Assembly (NCBI GenBank): GCA_937919015.1
Contig: CALFPN010000019.1
Span: forward strand, 1 to 16,304
DNA: 16,304 nt
Reading direction: 5' to 3'
From: an uncultured Clostridia bacterium
GTDB taxonomy: Bacteria; Bacillota; Clostridia; Lachnospirales; Anaerotignaceae
The translations under genes were made by a program, and so were the position numbers. Positions 1-7,097 of the stretch are shown in pieces; positions within the stretch are counted from its first letter, which is position 1; every line of letters begins with the position of its first letter. Under the pieces are notes generated by a model, which was not told where the DNA came from, did not search any database, and was given only the letters and a program-made list of their open reading frames with translations.

Positions 1-325
1 CCACAACAGATGTCATGGAAGGGAAATAAATCGTTGCCATAAACCATGCAAAGAAATAACCATATTTCGGCCCTACCAGCATTTCCGCATAGTCAACCAC
101 ACCGCTCACTTTTTCATGCTTTGTTGCCATGATGGCAAAGTTGTAAGCACAGATGACCATTACCAAACCGCCCAGGAACCACGCCAGAATCCCTGTGGGC
201 AGGTCACCGCCTGTTGCCACCAGAACCTTTTCCGCTTTAAAGAACACGCCACTGCCGATTACAATACCAACTACCATAGCAATCGCGGTCAACAAGCCAT
301 ATCTTTTTTCCAATCCTTCATTCAT
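1..325 (-). CDS. APC-family amino acid permease, 5' part only
   Basis: The first 108 codons of a membrane transporter run off the left edge, so the C-terminal part is not visible. The N-terminus has a short cytoplasmic head (residues 1-9). It is followed by a hydrophobic helix at about 10-29 carrying GIVIGSGVFFK, the first-helix signature of amino acid-polyamine-organocation (APC) permeases, whose GSG (24-26) lies in the substrate-binding unwound part. Further helices lie near 44-66 and 88-106. The family takes up or exchanges amino acids across the plasma membrane by cation symport or antiport. The substrate cannot be told from this part. The ATG at 325 is preceded by AGAGG with 8-nt spacing. 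No neighbouring gene suggests a function. An APC permease is very likely; the exact subgroup is unknown. Confidence 0.85.
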   Translation of the reverse strand, partial: MNEGLEKRYGLLTAIAMVVGIVIGSGVFFKAEKVLVATGGDLPTGILAWFLGGLVMVICAYNFAIMATKHEKVSGVVDYAEMLVGPKYGYFFAWFMATIYFPSMTSVV

Positions 326-475
326 ACCTATTACCTCTTCCTTTTATCATTTGCACGTTCGCGCATATTCGCATTGACGCTGTTACGCTTTGTCTTATAA
401 AAGTATCACCTTCTGTACAAAATATCAACCATTCCGTCAAAAAGCAATGTACTTTTTCTAATACATCGGCAAAAT

Positions 476-503
476 CTCATAAAAATCGCCTAATTCTTGT
501 CAA
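476..503 (-). promoter_or_regulatory. Candidate promoter for the APC permease
   Basis: On the minus strand there is a perfect -35 box TTGACA (503-498), a 16-bp spacer and a weak -10 box TATGAG (481-476). It would give a leader of about 145 nt before the permease ATG. The -10 box matches consensus at only four of six positions, and weaker alternatives lie closer to the gene, so the call is tentative. I see nothing else of note between 326 and 475. Confidence 0.3.
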
Positions 504-559
504 GCAAGGCCATGTTCTGTATACATCATACGATTCATACTTCTTCTGCAGGCATAAAT

Positions 560-588
560 TTGCTTTTCTTCCCATAAAATGCTACACT
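560..588 (+). promoter_or_regulatory. Candidate promoter of the small membrane protein gene
   Basis: TTGCTT (560-565) and TACACT (583-588) are separated by 17 bp, giving a plausible sigma-A promoter. Its start point would fall about 20 nt before the AAGGAGG ribosome binding site of the gene at 618. Confidence 0.4.
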
Positions 589-617
589 ATAACAAAATAT
601 GCGCAAGGAGGAAATTT

Positions 618-923
618 ATGCTTATTTACGTTGTTTTCATGGTGGTCATCGCCGTTTTTCTCTATAAAGAAAGCATCAAGCTGTTAAAAGGAGAATCTGA
701 ACTCTTAAAGGAATTCAAGAATGATCCCGTTGCAAAGAAAACCGCCCTGAGCCTCATGCGAAAGGTTCTGCTTTCCGCCATTTTCAGTGCCGGCCTGATG
801 CTGGCCTGCTTCGTTGTAACAAAGACCACCGGCGTCATGCCCAAGCCTCTGGCGGCTCTTTCCATCCTCTGCTATACCATTGGCTTTATCCATGCCATGT
901 TGAAAACAAAAAAGATGCGGTAA
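618..923 (+). CDS. Small membrane protein of unknown function, 101 aa
   Basis: I do not recognise the family. The product is 101 residues with three hydrophobic segments at about 2-16, 50-67 and 76-94. A charged, lysine- and glutamate-rich stretch (17-49) joins the first two, and the tail KTKKMR is basic. It is probably an inner-membrane protein with a short cytoplasmic linker. The ATG at 618 is chosen because AAGGAGG sits at the proper distance before it. An in-frame ATG at 579 falls inside the promoter region and has no binding site. It is transcribed alone between the divergent permease and the convergent aldehyde dehydrogenase, and a bidirectional hairpin terminator follows the stop within 3 nt. 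The strong binding site, own promoter and own terminator suggest a real gene. Confidence 0.75.
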   Translation: MLIYVVFMVVIAVFLYKESIKLLKGESELLKEFKNDPVAKKTALSLMRKVLLSAIFSAGLMLACFVVTKTTGVMPKPLAALSILCYTIGFIHAMLKTKKMR

Positions 924-925
924 TC

Positions 926-950
926 AAAAAAGACCCTTTCGGGTCTTTTT
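926..950. terminator. Bidirectional rho-independent terminator
   Basis: A 10-bp stem, AAAAAGACCC (927-936) with GGGTCTTTTT (941-950), encloses the loop TTTC. The T tracts on both strands let it serve both the plus-strand gene ending at 923 and the minus-strand aldehyde dehydrogenase ending at 952. Confidence 0.9.
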
Positions 951-951
951 C

Positions 952-2322
952 TTATCTCAGGAACATTCTCAGCAATTTTTCCTGCAGTTCTGTATAGGGC
1001 GCATATCTGACAGGCAGATCCATCCATGTATGTTTGTTCACGATGCTCTTTTCATGACTGAAGGTTTCAAAGCTCTTTTTGCCATGGTAACTGCCCATGC
1101 CGCTGCCGCCGACACCGCCAAAGCCCATTCTGGAAGTTGCCAGATGAATGATGGTGTCATTGATGCAGCCGCCGCCAAAGGGTACATGCTTCAGGAAACG
1201 ATTTGCCACCTTTCTGTCCTGCGTAAACAGATACAGGGCCAGAGGCTTTTCTCTGTCGCAGATGAATTTTTCCGCTTCCTGCATGTTTTCCACAGGAATA
1301 ATGGGAAGGACAGGGCCAAAGATTTCCTCCTGCATAATGGCATCCGCAGGGGTCACATTGTCCATGATGGTAGGCTGGATCTGCAGGGTCTCTTCCTTCC
1401 GGCCGCCGCCAAATACCACCTTCTTTGGATCGATCAGACCTGTCACCCGGTCAAAATGCTTCCGGTTGATCATTTTTACATAGGCTTTGTTTTCTGTGGC
1501 ATTTTCCCCATACATCTTCACGATCCACTTTTTCAGATAACCGATGAATTCATCTTTCACCCCTTTGTCCACCAGAATATAGTCAGGGGCAACGCAAGTC
1601 TGGCCGCAGTTCAGCAGTTTGCCGAAGACGATGCGTTTTGCCGCCAGATTCAGTTTTGCCGTTCGGTCTACAATACAGGGACTCTTGCCACCCAGTTCCA
1701 ATGTCACAGGTGTCAGATGTCTGGCTGCCTTCGTCATCACCTCTTTGCCCACACTAACACCGCCGGTAAAGAAAATGTAGTCAAATTTCTGGTCTAACAA
1801 GGCCTGATTTTCTGCTCTGCCGCCTTCCACCACCGCAATATATTCTTCCTCAAAACATTCCCGCAGGATGCTTCGGATGACCGCAGAAGTGGCAGGGGCA
1901 TAGGCAGAAGGCTTCACCACGCAGCAGTTGCCTGCAGCGATGGCACCAATCAATGGCTCCATAGTCAGCATAAAAGGATAATTCCAAGGGGACATAATAA
2001 GAACAACACCATAAGGCTCTTTGATGGTAAAGCTGGTGGCAGAAAACTGTGCCAGCGGTGTCAGCTTACATTCCTTTTTCGCCCAGCCGCTCATATGCTT
2101 CAGCATATAGGACAATTCTGCCAGTGTCATGCCAATTTCACACATAAAAGCTTCTGTTCTTGACTTATTCAGATCTGCCTGCAGAGCCGCATAAATATCT
2201 TCTTCATAGTCGCGAATCGCCCGCTCCAGTCTCTTCAGAGCGATTTTACGATAGGAAAGGGGAATGGTCTTTCCTGTTCTGAAAAATGTTCTCTGTCTCT
2301 GTACAATTTTTTCAATTTCCAT
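952..2322 (-). CDS. NAD(P)-dependent aldehyde dehydrogenase, ALDH3-like
   Basis: The enzyme should oxidise an aldehyde to the carboxylic acid using NAD(P)+ in the cytoplasm. The 456-residue length is typical of the shorter class-3 branch (ALDH3/YwdH-like), which lacks the longer N-terminus of classes 1 and 2. Family residues are in place: the oxyanion Asn114 in SPWNYPF, cofactor Lys137 in VVKPSA, FTGG at 185-188, general base Glu209 in LELGGKSP, nucleophile Cys243 in NCGQTC, and EEIFGP further on. It is the last gene of the MarR-ADH-ALDH operon. Its ATG follows the stop of the alcohol dehydrogenase gene with one base between, so translation is probably coupled. The pairing suggests stepwise alcohol-aldehyde-acid conversion, or disposal of both forms of a toxic aldehyde. 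The substrate is unknown, and no CoA-dependent or PduP-type features are seen. Confidence 0.93.
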   Translation of the reverse strand: MEIEKIVQRQRTFFRTGKTIPLSYRKIALKRLERAIRDYEEDIYAALQADLNKSRTEAFMCEIGMTLAELSYMLKHMSGWAKKECKLTPLAQFSATSFTIKEPYGVVLIMSPWNYPFMLTMEPLIGAIAAGNCCVVKPSAYAPATSAVIRSILRECFEEEYIAVVEGGRAENQALLDQKFDYIFFTGGVSVGKEVMTKAARHLTPVTLELGGKSPCIVDRTAKLNLAAKRIVFGKLLNCGQTCVAPDYILVDKGVKDEFIGYLKKWIVKMYGENATENKAYVKMINRKHFDRVTGLIDPKKVVFGGGRKEETLQIQPTIMDNVTPADAIMQEEIFGPVLPIIPVENMQEAEKFICDREKPLALYLFTQDRKVANRFLKHVPFGGGCINDTIIHLATSRMGFGGVGGSGMGSYHGKKSFETFSHEKSIVNKHTWMDLPVRYAPYTELQEKLLRMFLR

Positions 2323-2323
2323 C

Positions 2324-3532
2324 TCATTCGCCTCTTTCCATCACTCGTTCATACATTTCTGCCAGCTGCGCCTGATCCATCAGCACAGGCACAGGATACA
2401 GGGGGTTTCCCTCTGCTGCTGCGTGCTGAGACATAATGGGAATATCCGCCATTTTAATCTCCTTGACCGTATCAGGAATATCCATATACCCATTCATGTC
2501 CTTCACCCATTGGATAAACGTCGTTGCCGCTCTGTAGTCACTGGTATGCTTGGGCACCATGCCCGCAAAACGCGCCAGCTTCGCCAGCTTTCTCTGGCAG
2601 GCCGTACCGTATTCCTCCAAGAAATAGGGCAGCAGAACGGCATTTGCCAGCCCATGGGGCACACCGTACTGTCCACCCAGAGAATGGGCTACTGCATGGA
2701 CATAGCCCACATAGGAACGGGAAAAAGCCACCCCGGCGCAGTAAGCCGCCTGCAGCATATTACTTCTGGCTTCTTTATTCTTCCCATCATCATAAGCTGT
2801 TTTCAGATTTTCATAAATCAGCTTTGTGGCGTCCTCTGCCATTTTTCTGGTAAATCGGTTGGTACTTCTGCCAATATAAGCTTCTACCGCATGGGTCAGG
2901 GCATCCATCCCTGTTGTGGCTGTGATGTGTTTGGGCAGCCCCAGCGTCACATGATAGTCCAGCACCGCATAATGGGGGATCAGCGAAAAATCATTGATGG
3001 GATATTTATGTTTGGTACCGCTGTCCGTAATCACAGCCGCCAAAGTCGTTTCGCTGCCTGTGCCCGCTGTGGTCGGCACCGCAATGAGTAATGGCAGCTT
3101 TTTGCAGATGCGCAGTAAGCCTTTCATCTTATAAACAGGCTTTCGAGGCTTTACCACTCTGGCTCCTGTTACCTTGGCACAATCCATGGCAGAACCGCCG
3201 CCAAAGGCAATGATGGCCTGCGCACCGCTTTCCAGATACAGTTTTCTGGCTTCCTCCACATTGATAATGGTTGGGTTGGCAACCACTTTATCATAAACAG
3301 CACATTGGATCCCAACCTCCTGCAACCCCTGCTCCAGCCGGTTTGTCAGACCCAGACCACGCACTCCTGCATCAGTTACCAGCAGCACACGCCTGATGTT
3401 CTTTTTCTGCAGCAGTTCCGGGATCTGTTTCACTTTATGCATGATTTTCGGTTCTCTGTAAGGCAATACAGGCAGTGCCGCACGAAAGGCACCCTGAAAT
3501 GCTCTGCAGAAAACTTTCTCTGTTAATTTCAT
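2324..3532 (-). CDS. Iron-type (group III) alcohol dehydrogenase
   Basis: A 402-residue NAD(P)-dependent dehydrogenase of the Fe-ADH family, interconverting an alcohol and its aldehyde or ketone. The N-terminal Rossmann-like half carries GGGSAMDCAK (111-120) and PTTAGTGSE (153-161), the nucleotide-binding signatures. The helical C-terminal half carries the metal site: Asp210 and His214 in GMDALTHAVEAY, His279 in the HAVAH segment and His293 in VPHG. All four ligands are present, so an active Fe2+ or Zn2+ enzyme is expected. It lies 21 bp after the MarR gene and one base before the aldehyde dehydrogenase. A GAGG site precedes the ATG at 3532. The N-terminus (1-30) is somewhat longer than in FucO-like enzymes. 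Butanol dehydrogenase and 1,3-propanediol dehydrogenase subfamilies are alternatives I cannot separate by eye. Confidence 0.92.
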   Translation of the reverse strand: MKLTEKVFCRAFQGAFRAALPVLPYREPKIMHKVKQIPELLQKKNIRRVLLVTDAGVRGLGLTNRLEQGLQEVGIQCAVYDKVVANPTIINVEEARKLYLESGAQAIIAFGGGSAMDCAKVTGARVVKPRKPVYKMKGLLRICKKLPLLIAVPTTAGTGSETTLAAVITDSGTKHKYPINDFSLIPHYAVLDYHVTLGLPKHITATTGMDALTHAVEAYIGRSTNRFTRKMAEDATKLIYENLKTAYDDGKNKEARSNMLQAAYCAGVAFSRSYVGYVHAVAHSLGGQYGVPHGLANAVLLPYFLEEYGTACQRKLAKLARFAGMVPKHTSDYRAATTFIQWVKDMNGYMDIPDTVKEIKMADIPIMSQHAAAEGNPLYPVPVLMDQAQLAEMYERVMERGE

Positions 3533-3553
3533 TTGTTTTCCTCTTTTCCTGCC

Positions 3554-4003
3554 TTAACGGCAAAATTTATCTTCTGCTTTTTTTAAATTGCTATCGATCT
3601 CCTGCAATACACGATAAAAAACCGCAATCTCCTCCACAGGGATCTCTTTGCTGACATATCGGTTGATTTCCAGAATGATCTCGTTGATCTCCTCTGTAAT
3701 CTTCTCTCCCCTTTCCGTCAGGCAATATCTTCTTTTGTAAACGGAACTGCCTATGGCCTGCACCAGCCCGTTCTGTTCCAGATCCCGCAGTACACGGGAT
3801 ACCTGTGCACGGTCGATGCCTTCCTGTTCCGTCAGTTCCCTCTGGGTCACCCCAACCTCTTTCGCCTTTCCAAGCTTACACAGACAAGTGGTATGGGTGC
3901 TGCCCAGTCCGTATTTTCCCATTTTGCTGGTCTTGATACGCTGCAAGGTTTTTCCTGCAGAGGCAATCAGACCATCAAATAATTCAAATCTGCTTTCTTC
4001 CAC
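3554..4003 (-). CDS. MarR-family transcriptional regulator
   Basis: A 149-residue winged helix-turn-helix regulator. The DNA-binding helices lie at about 53-82 (TQRELTEQEGIDRAQVSRVL), followed by the wing and the usual LTERGEKI strand (95-102). Flanking helices would form the dimer. MarR proteins usually repress their own operon and release DNA on binding a small phenolic or aldehyde ligand, or on thiol oxidation. Cys40 and Cys42 (TTCLCK) and Cys94 could be redox-sensing, but that is a guess. The GTG at 4003 is chosen because GGAGG lies 8 nt before it. A TTG five codons upstream (4018) would sit almost on the predicted transcription start at about 4020, leaving no room for a ribosome binding site. 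It heads the operon with the alcohol and aldehyde dehydrogenases and probably controls it. Confidence 0.88.
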   Translation of the reverse strand: MEESRFELFDGLIASAGKTLQRIKTSKMGKYGLGSTHTTCLCKLGKAKEVGVTQRELTEQEGIDRAQVSRVLRDLEQNGLVQAIGSSVYKRRYCLTERGEKITEEINEIILEINRYVSKEIPVEEIAVFYRVLQEIDSNLKKAEDKFCR

Positions 4004-4026
4004 TGTTTTCGCCTCCAACAGAAAAG

Positions 4027-4055
4027 ATTATACCTCCATTTTGTTGAGTAAACAA
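4027..4055 (-). promoter_or_regulatory. Promoter of the MarR-ADH-ALDH operon
   Basis: On the minus strand TTGTTT (4055-4050) is followed after 17 bp by a perfect TATAAT (4032-4027). The start point would be near 4020, just before the GGAGG that serves the GTG start at 4003. Confidence 0.75.
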
Positions 4056-4060
4056 CAAAA
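4039..4060. promoter_or_regulatory. Inverted-repeat operator, likely MarR binding site
   Basis: TTTTGTTG (4039-4046) and CAACAAAA (4053-4060) form a perfect 8-bp inverted repeat around a 6-bp spacer. It covers the -35 box and part of the promoter spacer, so a dimer bound here would block RNA polymerase. Size and placement fit MarR autoregulation. The assignment to this regulator is inferred from position. Confidence 0.65.
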
Positions 4061-4105
4061 ATTATGATACAAAATCATCTCCTTTGTCACAAATCACTCG
4101 GAAAC

Positions 4106-4140
4106 AGAAAAATGTCCCTTAGGAAAATCCCAAGGGACAT
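4106..4140 (-). terminator. Rho-independent terminator of the rbs operon
   Basis: ATGTCCCTT (4112-4120) pairs with AAGGGACAT (4132-4140) around an 11-nt loop. On the minus strand the stem is followed by a run of five T residues, about 40 nt after the rbsK stop. Confidence 0.88.
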
Positions 4141-4179
4141 CGAATATTCAATATCTGTTTCAACTATCTTACGAACCTG

Positions 4180-5070
4180 TTACAGCGCCTTCAGAGCTTC
4201 CATAACCTCATCCCTTGTGGGAATAGACTGGACGGCACCATTTCTTGTCACCGCAATGGCAGATGCTTTTGCACTCATTTTCAAAATAGCAGGAATCTCC
4301 ATGCCATCGATCAGACCAGCCAGAAAATACCCGGTAAAGGTATCGCCTGCTGCAGTCGTATCCACTGCCTGTACTTTAAAAATAGGCTGATAATATGTCA
4401 CGTCACCTTCTGCATATTTTGCACCATCTTTGCCCAGTGTCAGAACAATCTTGGCTTGGGGGAACATTTCTCTCATCTTAGCCAATACATCTTCCGGATC
4501 AGTCATACCTGTGATCTGACCGCCTTCCACTTCATTCAGCAAAAAGATACTTACCTTCTTCAGATCCACTTCATGCAGTTTTTCATTGAAGGGAGAAGGA
4601 TTCAGTGCTACCTGCATGCCTTTTGCATAGGCCTGATCTACGATATAAGGCAACTGATTCACTTCATTCTGCAGCAGCAGAATATCGCCGCTTTCAAAAT
4701 TGCGCAGCACTTCATCCACATAGCCTTCTGTCAGTTTCTGATTCGCACCGCCATACAGCAGGATGCAGTTCTGTGCATTTTTGTCTACTTGAATGATTGC
4801 ATGGCCTGTTTTGCCTTCGATCATTTTGATATGGTCTGCATTTACACCATATTCTTTACAGGCATCCAGAAAAGGCTGGCCGTCTTCACCAATCATGCCT
4901 CCATGGTATACGGGGACACCGGCTTTTGCCAGTGCCATGGACTGATTGATGCCTTTGCCGCCAAGAAAAACATTCATATCAAAAGATGCTTCTGTTTCGC
5001 CGGGCTGCACGATATGGTCTACTTGATATACATGATCCAGGTTCATAGAGCCGATGTTTAATACTTTCAT
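4180..5070 (-). CDS. rbsK: Ribokinase
   Basis: A 296-residue cytoplasmic PfkB-family kinase that phosphorylates D-ribose to ribose 5-phosphate with ATP, feeding the pentose phosphate pathway. Both family signatures are visible: GGKGINQS at 37-44 near the sugar site, and VDTTAAGDTFTGYF at 236-249 with catalytic base Asp243 and the anion-hole AAGD. The first strand has the sugar-contacting NLD (10-12), and NPSP lies at 157-160. GINQ replaces the more frequent GANQ, a mild change. It is the last gene of the operon, 29 bp after rbsB, and ends at a terminator. The ATG at 5070 has GAGG 7 nt upstream. Other PfkB sugar kinases are possible on sequence alone, but the operon with rbsD, rbsACB and a LacI regulator makes ribokinase by far the best call. 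Confidence 0.95.
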   Translation of the reverse strand: MKVLNIGSMNLDHVYQVDHIVQPGETEASFDMNVFLGGKGINQSMALAKAGVPVYHGGMIGEDGQPFLDACKEYGVNADHIKMIEGKTGHAIIQVDKNAQNCILLYGGANQKLTEGYVDEVLRNFESGDILLLQNEVNQLPYIVDQAYAKGMQVALNPSPFNEKLHEVDLKKVSIFLLNEVEGGQITGMTDPEDVLAKMREMFPQAKIVLTLGKDGAKYAEGDVTYYQPIFKVQAVDTTAAGDTFTGYFLAGLIDGMEIPAILKMSAKASAIAVTRNGAVQSIPTRDEVMEALKAL

Positions 5071-5099
5071 CAGATTACCTCGTTACTTTCAGAAATTGA

Positions 5100-6011
5100 T
5101 TATTCAGCTGTAACCAGAGCTACTTCTACAGGAATATTTGCTTCAATTGTTTCACCAGCAATCAGTTTTACAGCGTTTTCTACAGCCGCTTTACCGATCA
5201 TATCGGGCTGCTGTGCGATAGTTGCTGCCATTCTGCCTTCATTGATTGCTGCAATTGCGTCATCTGTTGCGTCGAAACCAACTACCAGAATTTCTTTGTT
5301 TGCGCCAGCGATTGCTTCTACAGCACCCAGAGCCATTTCATCGTTTGCTGCGAATACAGCCTGGATGTCAGGATTTGCCTGCAGCATATTTTCCATTACA
5401 GACATACCTTCTGTACGGTCAAAGTTTGCAGTCTGGCTTGCTACTACTTCCAGTTTTGCATCAGCGATGTTGTGGAAACCTTCCCCACGGTCGATTGCTG
5501 CGGAAGCACCGGGAATCCCCTGCAGTTCAGCTACTTTGATGCCTTCGCCCAGAGTGTCAACGATGTACTGTGTAGCCAGTTCAGCACCCATTACGTTATC
5601 AGATGCGATTGTACAGTCAACATCTACACCATTTACAACACGGTCAACTGCGATTACTTTTACGCCAGCTTCCATGGCATCTGCAACAACGCCGGAAACC
5701 GCATCAGAGTCAACGGGGTTGATGATCAGAACTGCGATATTTTTGGACAGCAGGTCTTCTACGTCAGATACCTGTTTTGTTACGTCATCGCCAGCATCTA
5801 CAACCGTCAGGCTAACGTCGGCAGCTTCTGCTGCTGCCTCAGCACCTTCTACCAGTGTTACGAAGAAGGGGTTGTTCTGTGTGGATACAGACAGACCGAT
5901 ACCGCCTTCTACTGCTGTGTCATCAGCTGCAGGTTCGGAAGAACCGCCACATCCAGCCAGAGCTGTTGCCATCATGCTTACACAAAGAATCATTGCTAAT
6001 ACTTTTTTCAT
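5100..6011 (-). CDS. rbsB: Ribose ABC transporter substrate-binding lipoprotein
   Basis: A 303-residue periplasmic-binding-protein-type lipoprotein that captures D-ribose outside the membrane and delivers it to RbsC. The signal peptide MKKVLAMILCVSMMATALAG ends in a lipobox with Cys21 as the lipidated residue, as expected for a Gram-positive cell. The mature part is a type-I binding fold opening with GIGLSVSTQNNPFF, and has the ligand-side segments IAVDR, AIDRGEGF, FAANDEMALGA and VGFDATDDA typical of RbsB. The ATG at 6011 is chosen because GGAGG lies 8 nt upstream and the signal peptide starts there. A GTG ten codons upstream would add a charged tail before it. It is preceded by a 111-bp gap holding a stem-loop. 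It could bind another sugar such as allose, but the context favours ribose. Confidence 0.95.
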   Translation of the reverse strand: MKKVLAMILCVSMMATALAGCGGSSEPAADDTAVEGGIGLSVSTQNNPFFVTLVEGAEAAAEAADVSLTVVDAGDDVTKQVSDVEDLLSKNIAVLIINPVDSDAVSGVVADAMEAGVKVIAVDRVVNGVDVDCTIASDNVMGAELATQYIVDTLGEGIKVAELQGIPGASAAIDRGEGFHNIADAKLEVVASQTANFDRTEGMSVMENMLQANPDIQAVFAANDEMALGAVEAIAGANKEILVVGFDATDDAIAAINEGRMAATIAQQPDMIGKAAVENAVKLIAGETIEANIPVEVALVTAE

Positions 6012-6050
6012 GTTTCTTGCCTCCGTTTTTATTTTTTCCACTTTCCCTTT

Positions 6051-6102
6051 TGCCTATATACAAGCAGAGCTACGATGTTCCCCTCCGCAGTCTGCCTATA
6101 TA
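6051..6102 (-). promoter_or_regulatory. Intergenic stem-loop and direct repeat before rbsB
   Basis: In the rbsC-rbsB gap, positions 6062-6068 and 6070-6074 can pair with 6091-6097 and 6086-6090. This gives a 12-bp stem with one bulged base and an 11-nt loop. No T run follows, so it is not a standard terminator. The 10-mer TGCCTATATA (plus-strand spelling) occurs at 6051-6060 and again at 6093-6102, exactly 42 bp apart. A likely role is to protect or process the mRNA so that the binding protein is made in excess over the permease; this is inference. I see no clear internal promoter here. Confidence 0.5.
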
Positions 6103-6122
6103 ACTTGATTGATAAATACGAA

Positions 6123-7097
6123 TTATCTCTTTCTGTCTGCCAGTACAGCAATCAGAATAACCAGTGCTTTTACCACAGACTGATAATATGTATTGATACC
6201 CATGATATTCATACCATTGTTCAGAACAGCAATGATCAGAACACCAGCAAATGTACCCATGATTTTCCCACGGCCGCCGCTCATGGATGTACCCCCCAGC
6301 GCAACCGCTGCAATGGCATCCAGTTCATAGCCTTCCCCCAGAATGGACTGTGCAGAGTCTACACGGGAGATCATAATCAGACCAGCCAGAGCTGCCATAA
6401 AACCGGAAATCGCATATACGATGATTTTTGTTTTTGTTGTGTTAACACCAACCAGATTTGCACATTTGATGTTGGAGCCTGTTGCATACAGTTTTCTGCC
6501 AAACGTTGTTTTATGCAGAACAAACCAGAAAATTGCCAGAGATACCAGCATGATAATGACTGGTACAGGGAAATTGATAGGCCCCAGAGGAATAGAGCCT
6601 TTCCCCAGCATTGCAAACAGGTTTGCACCAAATTCACTTTCAATGGAACCCTTCAGTTTGGAGATAGGTTTCCCGTCTGTGATGATCATGGCAAAGCCAC
6701 GATAGGCTGTCATGGTGATCAGTGTTGCAATAAAAGGCTGCAGACGGCCTTTTGTTACCAGAACACCGGAAACAACACCCAAGAGAGTACCAACCACCAG
6801 TGCTGCCAAGATCGCCAGAGGTGCGGAAATACCATTTACCAACATTTCTGCGCAGATAATTGCACTCAGCGCAAAAGTGGAACCAACAGACAGGTCAATA
6901 CCGTCAGACAGAATAACGCATGTCATACCAAAGGCGATCAGGCCATTGAAGGTTGCCTGACGCATCAGATTCAAAAAGTTACTTGCTGTTCTAAATTCAG
7001 GGCTGACTGCGCAAAGAACAACTGCCAGTACAATCAAAGCGATATATGCAGCATATTCGCCAAAAAAAGCCCCTAAGGATTTCTTATTATTTTCCAT
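6123..7097 (-). CDS. rbsC: Ribose ABC transporter permease
   Basis: A 324-residue polytopic membrane protein of the branched-chain/ribose permease type (BPD_transp_2). It should form the dimeric translocation pore for D-ribose with RbsA as ATPase. Visible hallmarks are the first helix at about 15-31, GIDLSVGSTFAL after the third helix region, and the cytoplasmic coupling segment ELDAIAAVALGGTSMSGGRG near residue 260-280, which contacts the ATPase. The C-terminal YYQSVVKALVILIAVLADRKR is typical of RbsC. The ATG at 7097 overlaps the stop of rbsA by one base (TAATG), so the two are translationally coupled. A GGGGGAAG site lies inside the rbsA end. Length matches E. coli RbsC closely. Nothing is odd apart from the long gap after it. 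Confidence 0.95.
   Translation of the reverse strand: MENNKKSLGAFFGEYAAYIALIVLAVVLCAVSPEFRTASNFLNLMRQATFNGLIAFGMTCVILSDGIDLSVGSTFALSAIICAEMLVNGISAPLAILAALVVGTLLGVVSGVLVTKGRLQPFIATLITMTAYRGFAMIITDGKPISKLKGSIESEFGANLFAMLGKGSIPLGPINFPVPVIIMLVSLAIFWFVLHKTTFGRKLYATGSNIKCANLVGVNTTKTKIIVYAISGFMAALAGLIMISRVDSAQSILGEGYELDAIAAVALGGTSMSGGRGKIMGTFAGVLIIAVLNNGMNIMGINTYYQSVVKALVILIAVLADRKR

Noticed and set aside
1..325. Possible frameshift near the start of the APC permease
   Set aside because: Careful re-reading of 296-312 gives one open frame from the ATG at 325 to the window edge.
1030..1797. 255-codon plus-strand frame opposite the aldehyde dehydrogenase, and similar long frames opposite the rbs genes
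   Set aside because: These are antisense shadows of well-recognised genes, rich in Cys, His and Phe, with no ribosome binding sites.
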